From Desulfobacterales bacterium (GTDB taxonomy: Bacteria > Desulfobacterota > Desulfobacteria > Desulfobacterales > Desulfosalsimonadaceae): DNA of 64,000 nt. This document shows positions 62,722 to 64,000 of this stretch, one piece after another (the first letter of the stretch is position 1; each line of letters begins with the position of its first letter). The DNA lies in NCBI GenBank assembly GCA_034520365.1, contig JAXHNP010000006.1, forward strand, positions 675,001 to 739,000. Reading direction: 5' to 3'. Made by a program: the position numbers and the translations under genes. The notes below the pieces were generated by a model. The model did not search any database and was not told the origin of the DNA. It was given only the letters and a program-made list of their open reading frames with translations.

Positions 62722-62768
62722 TTGACAAGCCAATCAAAAATATTTAGTTATAGGATTACATTTTTTGA
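62722..62768 (+). promoter_or_regulatory. Putative promoter region of the tRNA pair
   Basis: TTGACA at 62722-62727 with AT-rich TTAGTTATAGG downstream. No -10 at the ideal spacing is clear (TATAGG at 62749-62754 would give 21 bp), so this is weak. Upstream 62648-62684 holds a GTAGGGCAGGCCACCGTGCC repeat fragment; the rest of 62515-62721 shows no gene. Confidence 0.35.
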
Positions 62769-62843
<75 letters not shown>

Positions 62844-62852
62844 TTTTTTTTT

Positions 62853-62927
62853 GGCGGCATAGCCAAGTGGTAAGGCAACGGCCTGCAAAGCCGATATTCT
62901 CCGGTTCGAATCCGGATGCCGCCTCCA
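62853..62927 (+). tRNA. tRNA-Cys (anticodon GCA)
   Basis: Acceptor GGCGGCA pairs with TGCCGCC; anticodon stem GGC..GCC around CTGCAAA gives GCA; T-arm GGTTCGAATCC; encoded CCA at 62925-62927. Ten bases after tRNA-Gly, probably co-transcribed. Confidence 0.97.
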
Positions 62928-62931
62928 AGTT

Positions 62932-63573
62932 TTAAACTCCCCCCACCAGCAAAACCCGCAAATCCATCACATTAGTGCCGGTTGGCCCGGTCATCAGCAA
63001 CTCCCCGCTCTGTGTGAAAAAATGATAGCTGTCGTTATTATCAAGGTAGGTGTAAGGGGAGAGCCCGGCATCAAGGGCTTTTTTGAAGGTGCTGGTATCC
63101 ACGCCCGCGCCGGCCGCATCCGTGGGGCCGTCTGTGCCGTCGGTGCCGCCGCTTAAGACCACCATCATGTTTTCATCCCGGATATCAATGGCTGCGGCCA
63201 GGGCAAATTCCTGGTTCCTGCCGCCCAGGCCGTCCCCCTTAATCGTAACGGTTGTTTCCCCGCCCGAAAGCAGGCAGGCCGGCGGGGCAATGGGGTTTTC
63301 GCTTTTAACTGTGATCACCCCACCGGTGATCCGATCCCCGAGGAGCGATTCGAGTGCGGCGGTCATGTCTGCCGTGGCTTTGCCCGCACCGATGACGTAT
63401 AAATCGGCATAGGCGGATAAATCAAATGATGTGTCCTGGATTTGAAGCCGGGTGTCGTTAAGCTGGCAGGCGTTTAGAAACGCGGTTTCGGCATTTACCG
63501 CATTGATTCCGGATTGAAAAATATCTGCCGCATCCTGCCGAAACCGCTCTAAAGATGGATGGACCGGGGCCAT
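62932..63573 (-). pseudogene. Glycerate 2-kinase (DUF4147/MOFRL) with a large internal deletion
   Basis: 213 residues. The N-terminal part (RFRQDAADIFQSGINAVNAETA...VIGAGKATADMTAALESLLGD) matches the DUF4147 start, and the C-terminal part (SGGETTVTIKGDGLGGRNQEFALAAAI, LSGGTDGTDGPTDAAGAGVD) is MOFRL. Family proteins are about 430 residues; the join at GGVITVK/SENPIAPP skips roughly 200 residues in frame. The catalytic middle is lost, so this is probably non-functional. Confidence 0.82.
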
Positions 63574-63594
63574 AGGGTTACCGCATGGGAAGTG

Positions 63595-63795
63595 TTATGA
63601 TTCCGCCGCTGTTTTATCGGTTGCCGCGGCGGTTGACGGCTCATTTTCGGTTTGTGTGGATTTCTTCTTGGTTTTGGGTTTTTTTTTCTTCAAGCATTTT
63701 TTGTCTTTACGGACGAATGCGCATAGCTTTGGATTGTAATACTCCTTGCAGTTTAAAGGATTATATAGCGGGCATTCCGGATGTTTTTGAGACAT
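63595..63795 (-). CDS. Small cysteine-rich, Lys-rich protein
   Basis: 66 residues from MSQKHPECPLYNPLNCKEYY; AAGGGG lies 11 bp upstream. Cysteines at about residues 8, 16, 25 and 34 (CPLYNPLNC...CAFVRKDKKC) could bind metal; the tail is KKKKPKTKKK then Ala/Thr-rich. Not a recognised family, but the reading frame and ribosome site make it credible. Confidence 0.65.
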   Translation of the reverse strand: MSQKHPECPLYNPLNCKEYYNPKLCAFVRKDKKCLKKKKPKTKKKSTQTENEPSTAAATDKTAAES

Positions 63796-63849
63796 ATGCC
63801 AATTTCCCCTTGATTTATATTCCTTACGGACTTTTGCCAAAAGCGATGT

Positions 63850-64000
63850 AAATATAACATAAACCGGATAATTTCACAAGGACGAACGGTCAACAGGACG
63901 AACGGTCGGCACGGCACGGTGAATTTGTTCTGGCGAACAACCCCATAGCCATGGGGTTGTTCGCATGTAAGGTCGGCACGGTGGCCGACCCTACGAAGGG
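63850..64000. repeat. ACGGTGAATTTGTTCT / GGTCGGCACGG element reaching the window edge
   Basis: Bases 63885-63998: ACGGTCGGCACGG..., ACGGTGAATTTGTTCTGG, the hairpin CGAACAACCCCAT...ATGGGGTTGTTCG and GGTCGGCACGGTGGCCGACCCTAC, the same parts as the element at 44458-44606 in a different order. It runs past the window end. Confidence 0.7.

Overview
The window looks like chromosomal DNA of a Desulfobacterota (deltaproteobacterial, Desulfobacterales-like) bacterium. This is inferred from the housekeeping cluster hslV-hslU-argB-argD-argF-argG-argH-lipoprotein-folK-transaldolase-pgsA-ferredoxin, the protein style, and the dense families of short dispersed repeats. Taxonomy was not tested by any search.

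Layout. (1) 1-4494: the end of a surface polysaccharide cluster, with a partial nucleotide-sugar epimerase, three glycosyltransferases and a FkbM methyltransferase. (2) 4916-15161: one giant secreted protein gene (about 3,400 codons, one apparent frameshift) built from alternating LamG-like and parallel beta-helix modules. A 2,580-bp module pair (860 residues) is tandemly duplicated with no difference seen by eye, followed by a diverged third copy and a strong terminator. (3) 15.2-41 kb: an accessory island. It carries toxin-antitoxin or TA-like cassettes (HigA x2, a HigB remnant, UPF0175 x2 with decapitated PIN toxins, DUF6883/DUF4926 x2, VapBC, BrnTA, MNT/HEPN x2, an MNT alone, MazEF-like), two DUF4143 ATPases, an AlbA_2 regulator, an ISAzo13-type IS, an IS21-type IS, a REP-associated tyrosine transposase (RAYT), an ankyrin lipoprotein, a membrane glycosyltransferase and a secreted beta-propeller protein. 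Most cassettes are co-oriented and separated by one composite repeat: a ~28-bp core starting GGGTGTCAAACC, then a degenerate heptamer array GTTCA(C/G)(A/G), then an AT-rich GCACCAAAT/CAAATTACAAAC tract, often next to a CTGTCATT hairpin element. (4) 41-49.7 kb: coaBC, HicBA, a WlbA/WlbB-type sugar pair, YggL, a family-4 UDG-like protein, a Rho-N-like protein, an NT5C-type phosphatase and xerC. (5) 50-62.5 kb: hslVU, arginine biosynthesis argBDFGH, a lipoprotein, folK, transaldolase, pgsA and a ferredoxin-like protein. (6) 62.7-64 kb: tRNA-Gly, tRNA-Cys, an internally deleted glycerate kinase and a small Cys-rich protein.

The most notable structure is the relationship between the RAYT gene and the dispersed core. 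The RAYT (33442-34407, minus strand) is bracketed by two inverted copies of the same core that begins the intercassette repeats elsewhere. The GGGTGTC end always faces the neighbouring cassette. The core has become coding sequence at several cassette edges: it supplies the C-termini of both DUF4143 ATPases and of the RAYT, and the N-terminus of the ankyrin lipoprotein. This suggests a RAYT-linked repeat family that has spread through, or assembled, a toxin-antitoxin island. Mobilisation is inference; the sequence shows only the arrangement.
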